From positions 806,001-870,000 of the forward strand of contig CP001643.1 of NCBI GenBank assembly GCA_000023405.1: a DNA stretch of 64,000 bases, in the 5' to 3' direction. The notes below the pieces were generated by a model. It did not search any database. It saw only the letters and a program-made list of their open reading frames with translations, and had not been told where the DNA came from. Numbering within the stretch: position 1 is the first letter of the stretch; each line of letters opens with the position of its first letter. Positions 16,461-28,164 of this stretch are shown piece after piece. This DNA is from Brachybacterium faecium DSM 4810. Its GTDB lineage: Bacteria > Actinomycetota > Actinomycetes > Actinomycetales > Dermabacteraceae. Both the position numbers and the translations under genes were made by a program.

Positions 16461-18191
16461 ATGGGTCTGTCGAGAGGTGAGCGCCGGCGCGGGGAACGGC
16501 TTCCGTTCGTCGGCCGACGCTCGAAGGCTGGCGTGGTGATCCTCGGGATCGGCGCGCTGATGGTGGCCGTGCACTCCGTCGCCTTCGTGCTCCTGATGCG
16601 GCAGGAGGGCGTCGAGCACTCCTGGGCCGGCGCCGTCTACTGGACCATCACCACGATGTCCACCCTCGGCTACGGCGACATCACCTTCACCACGGACGTG
16701 GGCCGGCTGTTCTCGCTGTGGGTGCTGCTCAGCGGCGTGGTCTACATGCTCGTGCTGCTGCCCTTCTTCGTGATCCAGTACGTGGTCACGCCCTGGCTGG
16801 ACCGGCGCCGCACCGCGCGCACGCCGCGGAAGGCGCCGCCGGCGCTGCGCGACCACGTGCTGCTGGTCGGCGACGACGCGGTCACCCAGGCCTTCGCCGC
16901 CCGCGCCGAGCGCTCGCGGGTGCCGGCCGTGCTGGTCCTCGAGGACGTCGTCCGCGCCGGCGAGCTGCACGACCAGGGGCGACAGGTGGTCGTCGGCCCG
17001 CTCGACTCCGCCGCGACCTACCGCAACGCGGGCGCGGCCCGGGCTCGTCTGGTGGTCTCCACCCTCTCGGACACCGCGAACACGAACGTCGCCTTCACCG
17101 CCCGCCAGGCCGCCGCCCGGGTGCCGGTCGCGGTGACGGCCGCCAAGCCCGTCTCCGTCGACGTGCTCGACCTCGCCGGCGCCGACCACGTGCTCGAGCT
17201 CGGCCAGGTGCTGGGGCGCGAGATGGCCTCGCGGGTGCTCGGCTCCACCGGGCGCTTCCACGCCATCGGCAGCTTCGGCAGCACGCTCATCGCCGAGGCG
17301 GCGGCCCGCGGCACCTCCCTCGTGGGGCTCACCCTGGGGGAGGCCCTGGAGCGGCTGCGCTCCCGGGTGCGGATCCTCGCCATCATGCGCAAGGGCCGGC
17401 TGCGGGCGATGACCCCGGACCTGCGCATCACGGACGGCACGGTGCTCGTGCTCGCCGGGCAGGAGGAGGATCTGCGGCAGTACGACGAGCAGTTCCAGAG
17501 CCGGGAGGTCTCCGAGGAGCCGGTGGTGATCCTCGGCGGCGGTCGCGTGGGCCGGGCCGCCTCCCGCGCGCTGAGCGACGAGGGCGTGCCCAACACGATC
17601 GTGGAGATGCTGCCCGGCCGGGTGGAGAACTCGTACTCCGTGGTCGAGGGGACGGCGAGCTACGCCGTGGTCACGGGGGACGCCGCCGACCAGCGGGTGC
17701 TGCGCCGCGCCGGCCTCGAGCACGCCTCCGCGGTGCTGGTCACCCCGCGCGACGACGACCTGGGCGTCTACCTCACCCTGTTCTGCCGCCGCCTGCGCCC
17801 CGAGCTGCAGGTCGTCTCCCGCGCGACCTACGAGCGCAACGTCGCGACCCTCTATCGCGCCGGGGCGGACAGCGTGCTCTCCTACGCCACGATCGGCGCG
17901 ACCCATCTGTGGAACCACGCCGGGCTCAGCCACCGCGTGCTGGTCGCCGAGGGCAACGAGCTGTTCCTCGCCCCGCGACCCGCCTCGCTGGTGCGCCGCT
18001 CGCTGCGGGACGATGAGGTGCGCCGGCGCACCGGCTGCCACATCGTCGCCGTCCTCGACGAGGACGGCACCCTCGGCTACGACACCGAGTCGATCCCCTC
18101 CGCCCCCGGCCAGCTGCTGCTGCTCGGCGACCGGCACGCCGAGCACCGCTTCCGCGAGACCTATCTCGGCCGCCGCCTGCTGCGACGCTAG
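16461..18191 (+). CDS. potassium channel protein with two RCK/TrkA-N domains
   Basis: A 576-residue ion channel. TM1 (about 24-47), pore loop with selectivity filter TLGYGD (68-73) and TM2 (about 84-107) form a two-helix K+ channel subunit, which would work as a tetramer in the membrane. The cytoplasmic part has two RCK/Rossmann units: DHVLLVGDDAVT near 128 and EPVVILGGGRVGRAASRAL near 354. The first glycine motif is degenerate (GDDAVT), the second canonical. The layout resembles MthK- or GsuK-type gated channels. The ATG at 16461 is preceded by GAGAGGA. A peroxiredoxin gene follows 34 bases downstream on the same strand. Confidence 0.9.
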   Translation: MGLSRGERRRGERLPFVGRRSKAGVVILGIGALMVAVHSVAFVLLMRQEGVEHSWAGAVYWTITTMSTLGYGDITFTTDVGRLFSLWVLLSGVVYMLVLLPFFVIQYVVTPWLDRRRTARTPRKAPPALRDHVLLVGDDAVTQAFAARAERSRVPAVLVLEDVVRAGELHDQGRQVVVGPLDSAATYRNAGAARARLVVSTLSDTANTNVAFTARQAAARVPVAVTAAKPVSVDVLDLAGADHVLELGQVLGREMASRVLGSTGRFHAIGSFGSTLIAEAAARGTSLVGLTLGEALERLRSRVRILAIMRKGRLRAMTPDLRITDGTVLVLAGQEEDLRQYDEQFQSREVSEEPVVILGGGRVGRAASRALSDEGVPNTIVEMLPGRVENSYSVVEGTASYAVVTGDAADQRVLRRAGLEHASAVLVTPRDDDLGVYLTLFCRRLRPELQVVSRATYERNVATLYRAGADSVLSYATIGATHLWNHAGLSHRVLVAEGNELFLAPRPASLVRRSLRDDEVRRRTGCHIVAVLDEDGTLGYDTESIPSAPGQLLLLGDRHAEHRFRETYLGRRLLRR

Positions 18192-18225
18192 GCTGAGCAG
18201 CCGCCCCTCAATGCTCAGGAGGATC

Positions 18226-18702
<477 letters not shown>

Positions 18703-18756
18703 GCCCCGCGGGAGCGGGCCGGCGCGCAGATGTGACGTGATCTGCTCTCTCCCGCT

Positions 18757-18785
18757 TTGGAGCACTCCCTCCGCTCCCGTATGCT
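18757..18785 (+). promoter_or_regulatory. promoter of tRNA-Ser
   Basis: TTGGAG (18757-18762) and TATGCT (18780-18785) are separated by exactly 17 bases, and a start near 18792 would precede the mature tRNA by about 25 bases. This is the best consensus-like promoter in this part of the window. Confidence 0.65.
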
Positions 18786-18817
18786 GTATCGGCGTGCCGT
18801 GCTCCAGCCCGGCATCA

Positions 18818-18907
18818 GGAGACGTGGCAGAGCGGCCGAATGCGCTCCCCTGCTAAGGGAGTAGGTGGTGATAAACCGCCTCGGAGGTTCAAATCCTCTC
18901 GTCTCCG
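18818..18907 (+). tRNA. tRNA-Ser (anticodon GCT)
   Basis: A 90-base class II tRNA. The acceptor stem GGAGACG pairs with CGTCTCC (18900-18906), with discriminator G at 18907. The anticodon stem CTCCC/GGGAG encloses the loop CTGCTAA, placing GCT at 18852-18854. A long variable arm and the T loop TTCAAAT are present. It reads AGC and AGT serine codons. CCA is not encoded. Confidence 0.97.
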
Positions 18908-18916
18908 CAGCGGCCG

Positions 18917-18957
18917 AAGGGCCGCCGGCCAGGACATCGTCCCGGCCGGCGGCCCTT
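18917..18957. terminator. strong terminator hairpin after tRNA-Ser
   Basis: A perfect 14-base stem (AAGGGCCGCCGGCC with GGCCGGCGGCCCTT) continues after one A-C mismatch into GGAC/GTCC with an ATC loop, and TTT follows at 18956-18958. It lies between the tRNA and the convergent FadR-type regulator gene, so it may serve both strands. Confidence 0.85.
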
Positions 18958-18980
18958 TCGTCATTCCGGGCGGGCCGGCC

Positions 18981-19781
18981 TCAGGGGGCGGTGCCGCCGC
19001 CGTCGAGGGTGGTCCACTCGGGCCCGTCGGATTCCAGCAGATCCGGGTCGCGCACGACCTCCTGCTCCGTCTCCCCGCTGCGAAGCCGGCTCGCGAGCTC
19101 CTGCAGGGTGTCGCGGAGCACGGCGCGGGCGCGGGAGGCGTCCCCCGCGGCCAGCGCGTCCAGCAGCTTCTCGTGCGCGGTGCTGATGTCGGCGCGCACG
19201 CCGAAGCCGCGCGGATCGGAGAAGCTCCCCATCCGCGTGAGGATCACGATCGTGCTCATCGAGGAGATCAGGAATCGGTTCCGGGCGATCTCGGCGATCT
19301 GCTGATGCAGCTCGAGATCGGCGTTGCCGGCCTCGATGACCTCCTCCGCGTCGAGCGCCCGACGGGTCCGCTCCAGGGTGTCCCGCAGCGGTGCCAGCAG
19401 CGCCTCCGCGCCGGCATCGTCACCTGCGGCCCGGAGCGTGGTGACACGATCGGCCACGATCGAGGCGGCCTGCATCTCGATGCCGAGCCGGTAGTCGATG
19501 AAATCCGACATGGTCTCGGCATCCATCCTGGTCACGAACAGGCCCCGTCCCGGGATCTGCGTGAGCAGGCCGTCGCGCACCAGGCGCTGGCAGGCCTCGC
19601 GCAGCGAGGAGCGGGAGATCCCCATCTGCTTGGAGACCTGGACCTCCGGGATGGTGTCCCCGGGCCGCAGATCCCCGAAGTAGATCGCATTGCGCAGCTC
19701 GAGCTCCGCCTGATCGATGATCGAGGGTCGGCGGATGGGCTGCATCATCGGCAGCTGGACCGCCTCCTGGCGAGAGCGCAT
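18981..19781 (-). CDS. GntR-family transcriptional regulator, FadR/FCD type
   Basis: A 266-residue regulator. The winged helix (about 20-90) shows LRNAIYFGDLRPGDTI, VSKQMGISRSSLREACQRL and LVTRM-like wing residues. The FCD ligand domain (about 100-230) carries the helical bundle with metal-site type residues (DLELHQQI, ISTAHEKLLDAL). Regulators of this class usually sense small organic acids. The ATG at 19781 is preceded by AGGAGG at normal spacing. It is divergent from the ehuBCDA importer across a 328-base gap, so control of that transporter is the obvious hypothesis. The known ectoine regulators I recall are of other types (EhuR/EnuR are MocR-like), so this pairing is notable. Confidence 0.9.
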   Translation of the reverse strand: MRSRQEAVQLPMMQPIRRPSIIDQAELELRNAIYFGDLRPGDTIPEVQVSKQMGISRSSLREACQRLVRDGLLTQIPGRGLFVTRMDAETMSDFIDYRLGIEMQAASIVADRVTTLRAAGDDAGAEALLAPLRDTLERTRRALDAEEVIEAGNADLELHQQIAEIARNRFLISSMSTIVILTRMGSFSDPRGFGVRADISTAHEKLLDALAAGDASRARAVLRDTLQELASRLRSGETEQEVVRDPDLLESDGPEWTTLDGGGTAP

Positions 19782-20109
19782 GTGATCCTCCTGTGCTCGA
19801 GCGCGGACAGCGCGCGGGGCGTCATCTAATCATCCGTCCCCGGCGCGCCGACGCCAGCCCCGTGTCGAGTCATCGCCGTCACATCCACGAGGCTCGGCAG
19901 CCCCGTCGCCGAGTCGGTCCCGCAGTGCGCAGGGCCGTCCGGGGCGGGTCACGACACCATCACGAAACCTGCCCGGACCGGGGACGCAGCCCGAGAAGAC
20001 CGTTAGCGTGGGTCACGATCCGAACCACAGATCTACGGATTGTCCGACACGTGTATCGTCGTCGGCCACCGTAGAACACGTGACAAAAGACCCCAAGGGA
20101 GCATCTCCA
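19782..20109. other. control region between the FadR-type regulator and ehuB
   Basis: A 328-base gap with no gene. It contains an AT-richer patch TCATCTAATCATCC near 19823-19836, close to the regulator start, and two CACGTG hexamers (20048-20053 and 20077-20082) 29 bases apart and upstream of ehuB. These are candidate operators for the divergent promoters; no consensus promoter stands out. Confidence 0.4.
20048..20082. promoter_or_regulatory. paired CACGTG sites upstream of ehuB
   Basis: ACACGTGT (20047-20054) and ACACGTGA (20076-20083) share a CACGTG core and lie 29 bases apart, just upstream of the ehuB ribosome site. The spacing of nearly three helical turns would suit a dimer-of-dimers, but the binding protein is unknown. 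Confidence 0.3.
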
Positions 20110-21006
20110 ATGCAGAACCGCCGCAGCTTCATCCGAGGGAGCGGTCTCGTCCTGTCGGCCGCCGCACTGGGCGGGCTCGCCGCCTGCAGCCGCACCAGCA
20201 GCGGAGGTGACGATGAGGGTGATCTGCTGAGCCGTCTCCAGGACGCCGGGAAGATCACCGTCGGCTTCGCCGGCGAGGCCCCTTACAGCTTCGATGAGGG
20301 CGGCGAGGTCACCGGTGCGACCGTCGCGCTGCACCGCGAGATCTTCGGCGAGCTCGGCATCGACACCGTCGAGGGCAAGCTCACCGACTGGGGCTCGCTG
20401 ATCCCCGGCCTGAACGCCGGCCAGTTCGATGCGGTCAGCGCCGGCATGTCGATCCTCCCGGACCGTTGCTCGGAGGCCGCCTTCTCCGAGCCCGAGTTCC
20501 AGTACACGACCGCGCTCATGGTGCCCGAGGGCAACCCGGAGGGCCTCGAGAACATGCAGTCGTTCGTCGACTCGGACCTGGTCGTGGCCACCATGGCCGG
20601 CGCGATCGAGTCCGACTACGTCAAGGAGCTCGACCTCGACAGCATCGAGGTGGGCGGCCCGCAGGATGGCGTCGACGCCCTGAAGGCCGGCAACGCCGAC
20701 GCCTTCGCGCTCACCGCGATCTCGCTGAACTACCTCGCCGACAACACGGTCGACGGTGTCGACGTGACCGACAGCTTCGTCGCCGAGATCGACGGGGTGA
20801 AGCAGTTCGGCGCCGGCGGCACCGTGTTCCGCAAGGACGACTCCTCGCTGCTCGACGCCTACAACGAGAAGCTGGCCGAGATCATCGCCGATCCCGAGCG
20901 CTACCTGTCGATCGTGGGCGAGTTCGGCTTCACCGAGGAGGAGCTGCCTCCGGAGGACATGACCACCGAGATCCTCTGCTCGGGCGATCTCTCGTCCCTG
21001 CAGTGA
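20110..21006 (+). CDS. ehuB: ectoine/hydroxyectoine ABC transporter substrate-binding lipoprotein
   Basis: A 298-residue extracytoplasmic solute-binding protein of the polar amino acid family. The signal carries a Tat-like NRRSFIRG motif and a lipobox with C26 (GLAAC), so it is probably exported folded and lipid-anchored. The body has the EhuB-like pattern VGFAGEAPYSF, GSLIPGLNAGQFDAVSAGM, LPDRCSEAAFSEPE and the second-lobe TMAGAIESDYVKEL. The assignment to ectoine is by overall resemblance to EhuB and the matching permease and ATPase neighbours. The ATG at 20110 follows AAGGGAG. It is the first gene of an operon with ehuC, ehuD and ehuA. Confidence 0.82.
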   Translation: MQNRRSFIRGSGLVLSAAALGGLAACSRTSSGGDDEGDLLSRLQDAGKITVGFAGEAPYSFDEGGEVTGATVALHREIFGELGIDTVEGKLTDWGSLIPGLNAGQFDAVSAGMSILPDRCSEAAFSEPEFQYTTALMVPEGNPEGLENMQSFVDSDLVVATMAGAIESDYVKELDLDSIEVGGPQDGVDALKAGNADAFALTAISLNYLADNTVDGVDVTDSFVAEIDGVKQFGAGGTVFRKDDSSLLDAYNEKLAEIIADPERYLSIVGEFGFTEEELPPEDMTTEILCSGDLSSLQ

Positions 21007-21090
21007 TCTCTGCTCCATCCGTGACCACGGACCGGCCCGCCCCTCTCCGGGGTGCGCCGGTCCGGTCACTGTCAACGAGGTGATGTCCCA

Positions 21091-21864
21091 ATGGATGGAG
21101 TGATCGGCTTCTTCGAATCGCTCGGGCCGAACTTCCAGATCCTCCTCGAGAGGTCACCGCAGGTGCTGGACGGCGTCTGGGTCACGGCACTGGCCACGGT
21201 CCTCGGTGCGCTGCTCGCGCTCGCGATCTCGTTCGTCTTGGGACTTCTGCAGATCGCGCCGATCTTCATCGTGCGCATCCTCGCGCGTGTGTTCGTGGAG
21301 TTCTTCCGCGGCACCTCGCTCGTGGTGCAGCTGTTCTGGCTCGCGTTCGTGCTCCCGCAGCTGCCGTACCCGCTCGGCTTCCAGCTCGATCCGCTGCTGA
21401 TCGGCGTGCTCGCACTGGGCCTGAACTACGGCGCCTACGGCGCGGAGGTGGTGCGCGGTTCGATCGGCTCGGTGCCGAAGGGCCAGTACGAGGCGATCAG
21501 CGCTCTCAGCCTGAGCCCGGCCCGGGGCATGTTCCGGATCGTGATCCCCCAGGCCTGGGCGCTCATGATCCCGTCCTTGTCGAACCTGTGGATCCAGCTG
21601 CTGAAGGGCAGTGCCATCGTGGGCTCCATCACGCTGTACGACCTCTTCTTCCAGGTCGAGCAGGTGCGTGATCGGACGGGCACCTGGTTCGCGTACCTCT
21701 TCGCGCTGGTGGCCTACTACCTGATCGCCTGGGTGATCGTGATCGTCATGAACGGGCTCGAGATCCGTGCCAAGCATCAGATCGGCCGTGGACCAGCCCT
21801 GTCCTCCTCGTGGCGCTCGCTGTTCCGAGCGCCCGGCGCGACCACGAAGGAAGGCATCGCATGA
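21091..21864 (+). CDS. ehuC: ectoine-type ABC transporter permease 1
   Basis: A 257-residue HisM/EhuC-type permease. About five or six transmembrane helices are evident, and the EAA loop reads GQYEAISALSLSPARGMFRIVIPQAWALMIP, which contacts the ATPase. FFRGTSLVVQLFW and NYGAYGAEVVRG match polar amino acid permeases. It pairs with the permease encoded next to form the channel. The ATG at 21091 is preceded by GAGGTG; the earlier in-frame ATG at 21052 lies before it without a ribosome site. Its stop overlaps the start of ehuD (ATGA), so the two are translationally coupled. Confidence 0.87.
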   Translation: MDGVIGFFESLGPNFQILLERSPQVLDGVWVTALATVLGALLALAISFVLGLLQIAPIFIVRILARVFVEFFRGTSLVVQLFWLAFVLPQLPYPLGFQLDPLLIGVLALGLNYGAYGAEVVRGSIGSVPKGQYEAISALSLSPARGMFRIVIPQAWALMIPSLSNLWIQLLKGSAIVGSITLYDLFFQVEQVRDRTGTWFAYLFALVAYYLIAWVIVIVMNGLEIRAKHQIGRGPALSSSWRSLFRAPGATTKEGIA

Positions 21865-22520
21865 CCCCGAACACCTCCTGGTGGGACTGGGACCACGCCG
21901 CCGCCGTCCTGCCGAAACTGCTCCTCGAGGGCTTCAAGGTCACGCTCATCGCGACGGTGCTCGGCACCCTCATCGCGCTCGTGCTGGGCCTGATGGTGGC
22001 GATCATCCGGCGCAGCGCGCCGAAGCTGCTCAGCACCCCGTTCACCTGGGTGGTCGAGTTCATCCGGATGACACCGCTGGTGGTCCAGCTGGTGTTCGCG
22101 AACCTCGTGCTGTCCCCCTATGTGGACAGCACACTCGTGATCGGCATCTGGGTGCTGGGCATCCACTACACGACGTACATGGCCGAGGTGTACCGCGCCG
22201 GCATCGACTCGGTGCCCACCGGCCAGTGGGAGGCGGCCACCGCGCTGTCCCTGCCCCGGGTGCGCACCTGGCGTGCGGTGGTGGTGCCGCAGGCGATCCG
22301 CAACACCCTGCCCGCATTGGGCAACTACGCGATCTCCATGTTCAAGGAGACCCCGTTCTTCGTGGTGATCTACATCCCGGAGCTGGTGCGGGTCGCTCAG
22401 CAGTACGGCTCCAGCTACTTCCGCTACACCGAGGCGATCACGCTGGCCGGCCTCATCTTCCTGGCCGCCAGCTACCCGACCTCCCTCCTGATCCGACGAC
22501 TGGAGAAGAAACTTGCCTGA
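21861..22520 (+). CDS. ehuD: ectoine-type ABC transporter permease 2
   Basis: A 219-residue permease, close in pattern to EhuD: the opening WWDWDHA, VVEFIRMTPLVVQLVF, the HYTTYMAEVYRAGIDSVPTGQWEA segment leading into the EAA loop, and ISMFKETPFFVVI. Five helices are visible. It overlaps the ehuC stop by four bases at the start and the ehuA start by eight bases at the end, typical of a tight operon. GKEA-style coupling residues in the EAA loop are replaced by AATALSLPRVRTW, as in EhuD. Confidence 0.88.
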   Translation: MTPNTSWWDWDHAAAVLPKLLLEGFKVTLIATVLGTLIALVLGLMVAIIRRSAPKLLSTPFTWVVEFIRMTPLVVQLVFANLVLSPYVDSTLVIGIWVLGIHYTTYMAEVYRAGIDSVPTGQWEAATALSLPRVRTWRAVVVPQAIRNTLPALGNYAISMFKETPFFVVIYIPELVRVAQQYGSSYFRYTEAITLAGLIFLAASYPTSLLIRRLEKKLA

Positions 22521-23310
22521 GAACACTGCCGGCCCAGGTGCCGGAGACGCACCCCACATCGAGTTCCGGGACGTGGTCAAGCGCTTCGGCGACAACACCG
22601 TGCTGGACAACCTGAACTTCACCGTCTCGCACGGTGAGCGCGTCACGCTGATCGGCCCCTCCGGCTCGGGCAAGACGACCATCCTGCGCCTGGTGATGAC
22701 GCTCGAGGAGCTCACCGACGGGTACATCTACGTGGGCGGCACCCCGCTGCAGTACGAGCAGCAGGGCGGCAAGCGCGCACGCATCCCGGACAAGCGCCGG
22801 CGCCGCACCACCACGGACATCGGCATGGTCTTCCAGCACTTCAATCTGTTCCCCAACATGACGGTGCTCGAGAACGTCATCGAGGCGCCGATCCACGTGA
22901 TGGGCCTGAGCAAGGATGAGGCGGTCGCGAAGGCCGAGGCCCTGCTGGACCAGGTGGGCATGGCCTGGAAGAAGGATGCCCGGCCCTCGGAGCTCTCCGG
23001 CGGCCAGCAGCAGCGCATCGCCATCGCGCGGGCGCTGGCCATGGATCCCGAGATCCTGCTGTTGGACGAGGTCACCTCGGCTCTGGACCCGGAGCTGGTG
23101 GGGGAGGTGCTCGGCGTGCTCAAGGACATCGCCGCCGAGACCGACATCTCGATGCTCATCGTGACGCACGAGATGCAGTTCGCCCGCGACGTCTCCGATC
23201 GCGTGATGATGTTCGACCAGGGCTCCATCGTGGAGGAGGGCAAGCCGGACAAGATCTTCAGCGAGCCCGAGCACCAGCGCACACGGGACTTCCTGCGCGC
23301 CGTGCTCTGA
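22513..23310 (+). CDS. ehuA: ectoine-type ABC transporter ATP-binding protein
   Basis: A 265-residue ATPase. Walker A GPSGSGKTT, Q loop MVFQHFNLFPNMTVLENV, signature LSGGQQQR, Walker B LLLDEVTSALD and the switch H in VTHEMQFA are all intact. An insert after the Walker A region (GGKRARIPDKRRRR) is basic and slightly longer than in many relatives. The start is TTG at 22513, preceded by GGAGAAG and overlapping the ehuD stop by eight bases; no ATG in frame gives the conserved N-terminus. It powers the EhuBCD importer. Confidence 0.9.
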   Translation: MPENTAGPGAGDAPHIEFRDVVKRFGDNTVLDNLNFTVSHGERVTLIGPSGSGKTTILRLVMTLEELTDGYIYVGGTPLQYEQQGGKRARIPDKRRRRTTTDIGMVFQHFNLFPNMTVLENVIEAPIHVMGLSKDEAVAKAEALLDQVGMAWKKDARPSELSGGQQQRIAIARALAMDPEILLLDEVTSALDPELVGEVLGVLKDIAAETDISMLIVTHEMQFARDVSDRVMMFDQGSIVEEGKPDKIFSEPEHQRTRDFLRAVL

Positions 23311-23499
23311 CTCCGTGCGGGCGGTCCGCCGCACCCGCGACGACCGCCCGCCGACCCCGGGTCGGCAGTCCGCGTACTGTCGACCCGGAGGCACCGACCG
23401 TCCCTCGCGGTAGTCTGTGCCCGTTCGTTCCGCGCCGACGCGGTCGCCCTGTTGTGTTGTCGGCGGCCGCTGTGCGGCGTGCCGACCCCAGGAGGCCCT

Positions 23500-26328
<2,829 letters not shown>

Positions 26329-26401
26329 GACACCCCCGGGCCCCGGCCCGCGCGGTGCCACTCCCGCCCGCGCGCGGCCGCTCGGCCCGTGCGGTGACGA
26401 T

Positions 26402-26450
26402 TGTGCGCTGGGCACCGATGCGATGATCTCGCACCGGTGCCCAGCGCACA
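26402..26450. repeat. dispersed palindrome between ppc and an aldo-keto reductase gene
   Basis: A perfect 16-base inverted repeat, TGTGCGCTGGGCACCG (26402-26417) with its complement at 26435-26450, then an A-C mismatch and five more pairs (TGCGA with TCGCA) around a 5-base loop. It lies between two convergent genes. The arm sequence matches the copy at 47387-47445 except at a single base within the 16-base core. Confidence 0.85.
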
Positions 26451-26512
26451 TCTGCATGCCCGCACGCGCCGTCCCGCGTTCCCGGGGCGCCGTCCCGCGT
26501 GCCCGGGCGGGT

Positions 26513-27529
26513 TCAGCGGCCGGTGCCGTCGATCGCGAACTCGTCGAGGCGGGTGATCTCCTCATCGGTGAGCTCGAGGTTCTCGAGGGTCCCCACGTTC
26601 TGCTCCAGCTGGTGCACCGAGGAGGCGCCCACCAGGGCGGTGCTCACCTGCGGGTGGCGCAGCGCCCAGGCGAGGGCGAGCTGGGCGAGGCTCTGCCCGC
26701 GCTCGTGAGCGATCGCGGACAGGCCGCGCACCCGTGCCTGGTAGTCCGGATCCTCGACCTGGCGCTGGCTGAGGGAGCCCGAGGAGCCGGCGGCCCGGGA
26801 GCTCTGGGGCACCCCGGAGAGATAGCGGTTGGTCAGCAGACCCTGCTGGAGCGGGGAGAACGCGGCCAGGCCGACCCCGAGCTCGTCGACCACCTCGAGC
26901 AGACCGTCCTCGATGTGCCGGTTGAACATCGAGTAGGAGGGCTGGTGGATCAGCAGCGGGGTGCCGAGCTCGGCGAGGAGGCTCGCGGCCTGCCGGGTCT
27001 GCTCGGGGGAGTAGTTGGAGATGCCCGCGTACAGGGCCTTGCCGCTGCGGACGGCCTGGGCGAGCGCCCCCATCGTCTCCTCGAGCGGGGTGTGCGGGTC
27101 CTCGCGATGGTGGTAGAAGATGTCGACGTGGTCCAGGCCCAGCCGGGTCAGGGACTGATCGAGCGAGCCCAGCAGGTACTTCCGCGAGCCGCCGTCCCCG
27201 AAGGGGCCGTCCCACATGCGGTACCCGGCCTTGGTGGAGATCACCAGCTCGTCGCGGTGGTGGCGGAAGTCCTGCTCGAGGATGCGGCCCAGATGCGTCT
27301 CGGCGCTGCCCGGGGGAGGGCCGTAGTTGTTCGCCAGATCGAAGTGGTTCACGCCGAGGTCGAAGGCGCGGCGGACGATCGTGCGCAGGGTCAGCGGGTC
27401 ACGGTTCTCCCCGAAGTTCTGCCAGAAGCCCAGCGAGATCGGCGGCAGCAGCACTCCGGATCGGCCGACGCGGCGATACGGTGTGCGGTCGTAGCGGGAG
27501 GCTGCGGGGACGTAGGCGTCGTTGCTCAT
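26513..27529 (-). CDS. aldo-keto reductase, YghZ-like (L-glyceraldehyde 3-phosphate reductase type)
   Basis: A 338-residue NADPH-dependent oxidoreductase of the AKR14 type. The catalytic tetrad is D64 (FDLANNY), Y69, K100 (ISTKAGY) and H140 (FYHHR). The segment NNYGPPPGSAE and the YRMWDGPFGDGGSRKYLL loop are characteristic of YghZ-like enzymes, which detoxify L-glyceraldehyde 3-phosphate or methylglyoxal in other bacteria. The NADP phosphate loop near GASSVHQLEQN is intact. The ATG at 27529 is the conserved start. It is monocistronic and convergent with ppc. Confidence 0.92.
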   Translation of the reverse strand: MSNDAYVPAASRYDRTPYRRVGRSGVLLPPISLGFWQNFGENRDPLTLRTIVRRAFDLGVNHFDLANNYGPPPGSAETHLGRILEQDFRHHRDELVISTKAGYRMWDGPFGDGGSRKYLLGSLDQSLTRLGLDHVDIFYHHREDPHTPLEETMGALAQAVRSGKALYAGISNYSPEQTRQAASLLAELGTPLLIHQPSYSMFNRHIEDGLLEVVDELGVGLAAFSPLQQGLLTNRYLSGVPQSSRAAGSSGSLSQRQVEDPDYQARVRGLSAIAHERGQSLAQLALAWALRHPQVSTALVGASSVHQLEQNVGTLENLELTDEEITRLDEFAIDGTGR

Positions 27530-27591
27530 GGGCCGAGCCTAGCCCGCCCGGTGACGGCCCCGTCGGGACCGATGGACGGCGGAAGGGCTGG

Positions 27592-28164
27592 TCACCGCGG
27601 TTGCAGCGGGCGCTCCATGATGTCCATCCCGAGCCCGGAGACCTTCAACCAGTCGACGTTCCCGGCGAAGGGGACCGAGCGCCCGGTGCGGGTGAAGCCG
27701 TGGCGCTCGTACCAGGCGTGCAGCTCCGGCCGGGACTGCAGCACCTGGATCACCAGCACGTCCACACCCGCCTCGCGCAGCAGCTCCGCCTGCGCCTCCA
27801 GCAGCCGGCCGCCGATGCCGCGGGACTGGGCCGAGGGATCGACCGCGAACAGGCCGAGCTCGGCGCGGTGGATGCCGTCGGCGTCGGCGGGGTCGCGGCG
27901 CGTGTAGCAGCAGCCCAGCAGCGCCTCGTCGGCCTCGAGGACCAGCAGCGTCACCGCCGGGTCGGCGAGCATCTGGCGCACCTCGGCCTCGTCCGTGCGG
28001 TGCCCGTCCACGAGGTGCGCCTCGGTGGTCCATCCGCCCTCGCCGCGGTAGGCGCGCTGGACCAGGGTGACGAGCGCGCCGACATCGCCCTCGCGGGCGG
28101 GGCGCAGCCCGGCGGAGAGATCCTGGGCGGGGGCGTGCTGCGCGGTGGTGTGCTGCGAGGTCAT
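27592..28164 (-). CDS. GNAT-family N-acetyltransferase
   Basis: A 190-residue acetyltransferase. The acetyl-CoA pyrophosphate-binding motif A reads FAVDPSAQSRGIGGRLLEAQ (R/Q-x-x-G-x-G/A), with motif B in LHAWYERHGFTRTG. A polar N-terminal extension of about 18 residues (QHTTAQHAPAQ) is not part of the fold. Its start codon overlaps the stop of the App1-like gene upstream (ATGA), so the two are translationally coupled. The substrate is unknown. Confidence 0.88.
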   Translation of the reverse strand: MTSQHTTAQHAPAQDLSAGLRPAREGDVGALVTLVQRAYRGEGGWTTEAHLVDGHRTDEAEVRQMLADPAVTLLVLEADEALLGCCYTRRDPADADGIHRAELGLFAVDPSAQSRGIGGRLLEAQAELLREAGVDVLVIQVLQSRPELHAWYERHGFTRTGRSVPFAGNVDWLKVSGLGMDIMERPLQPR

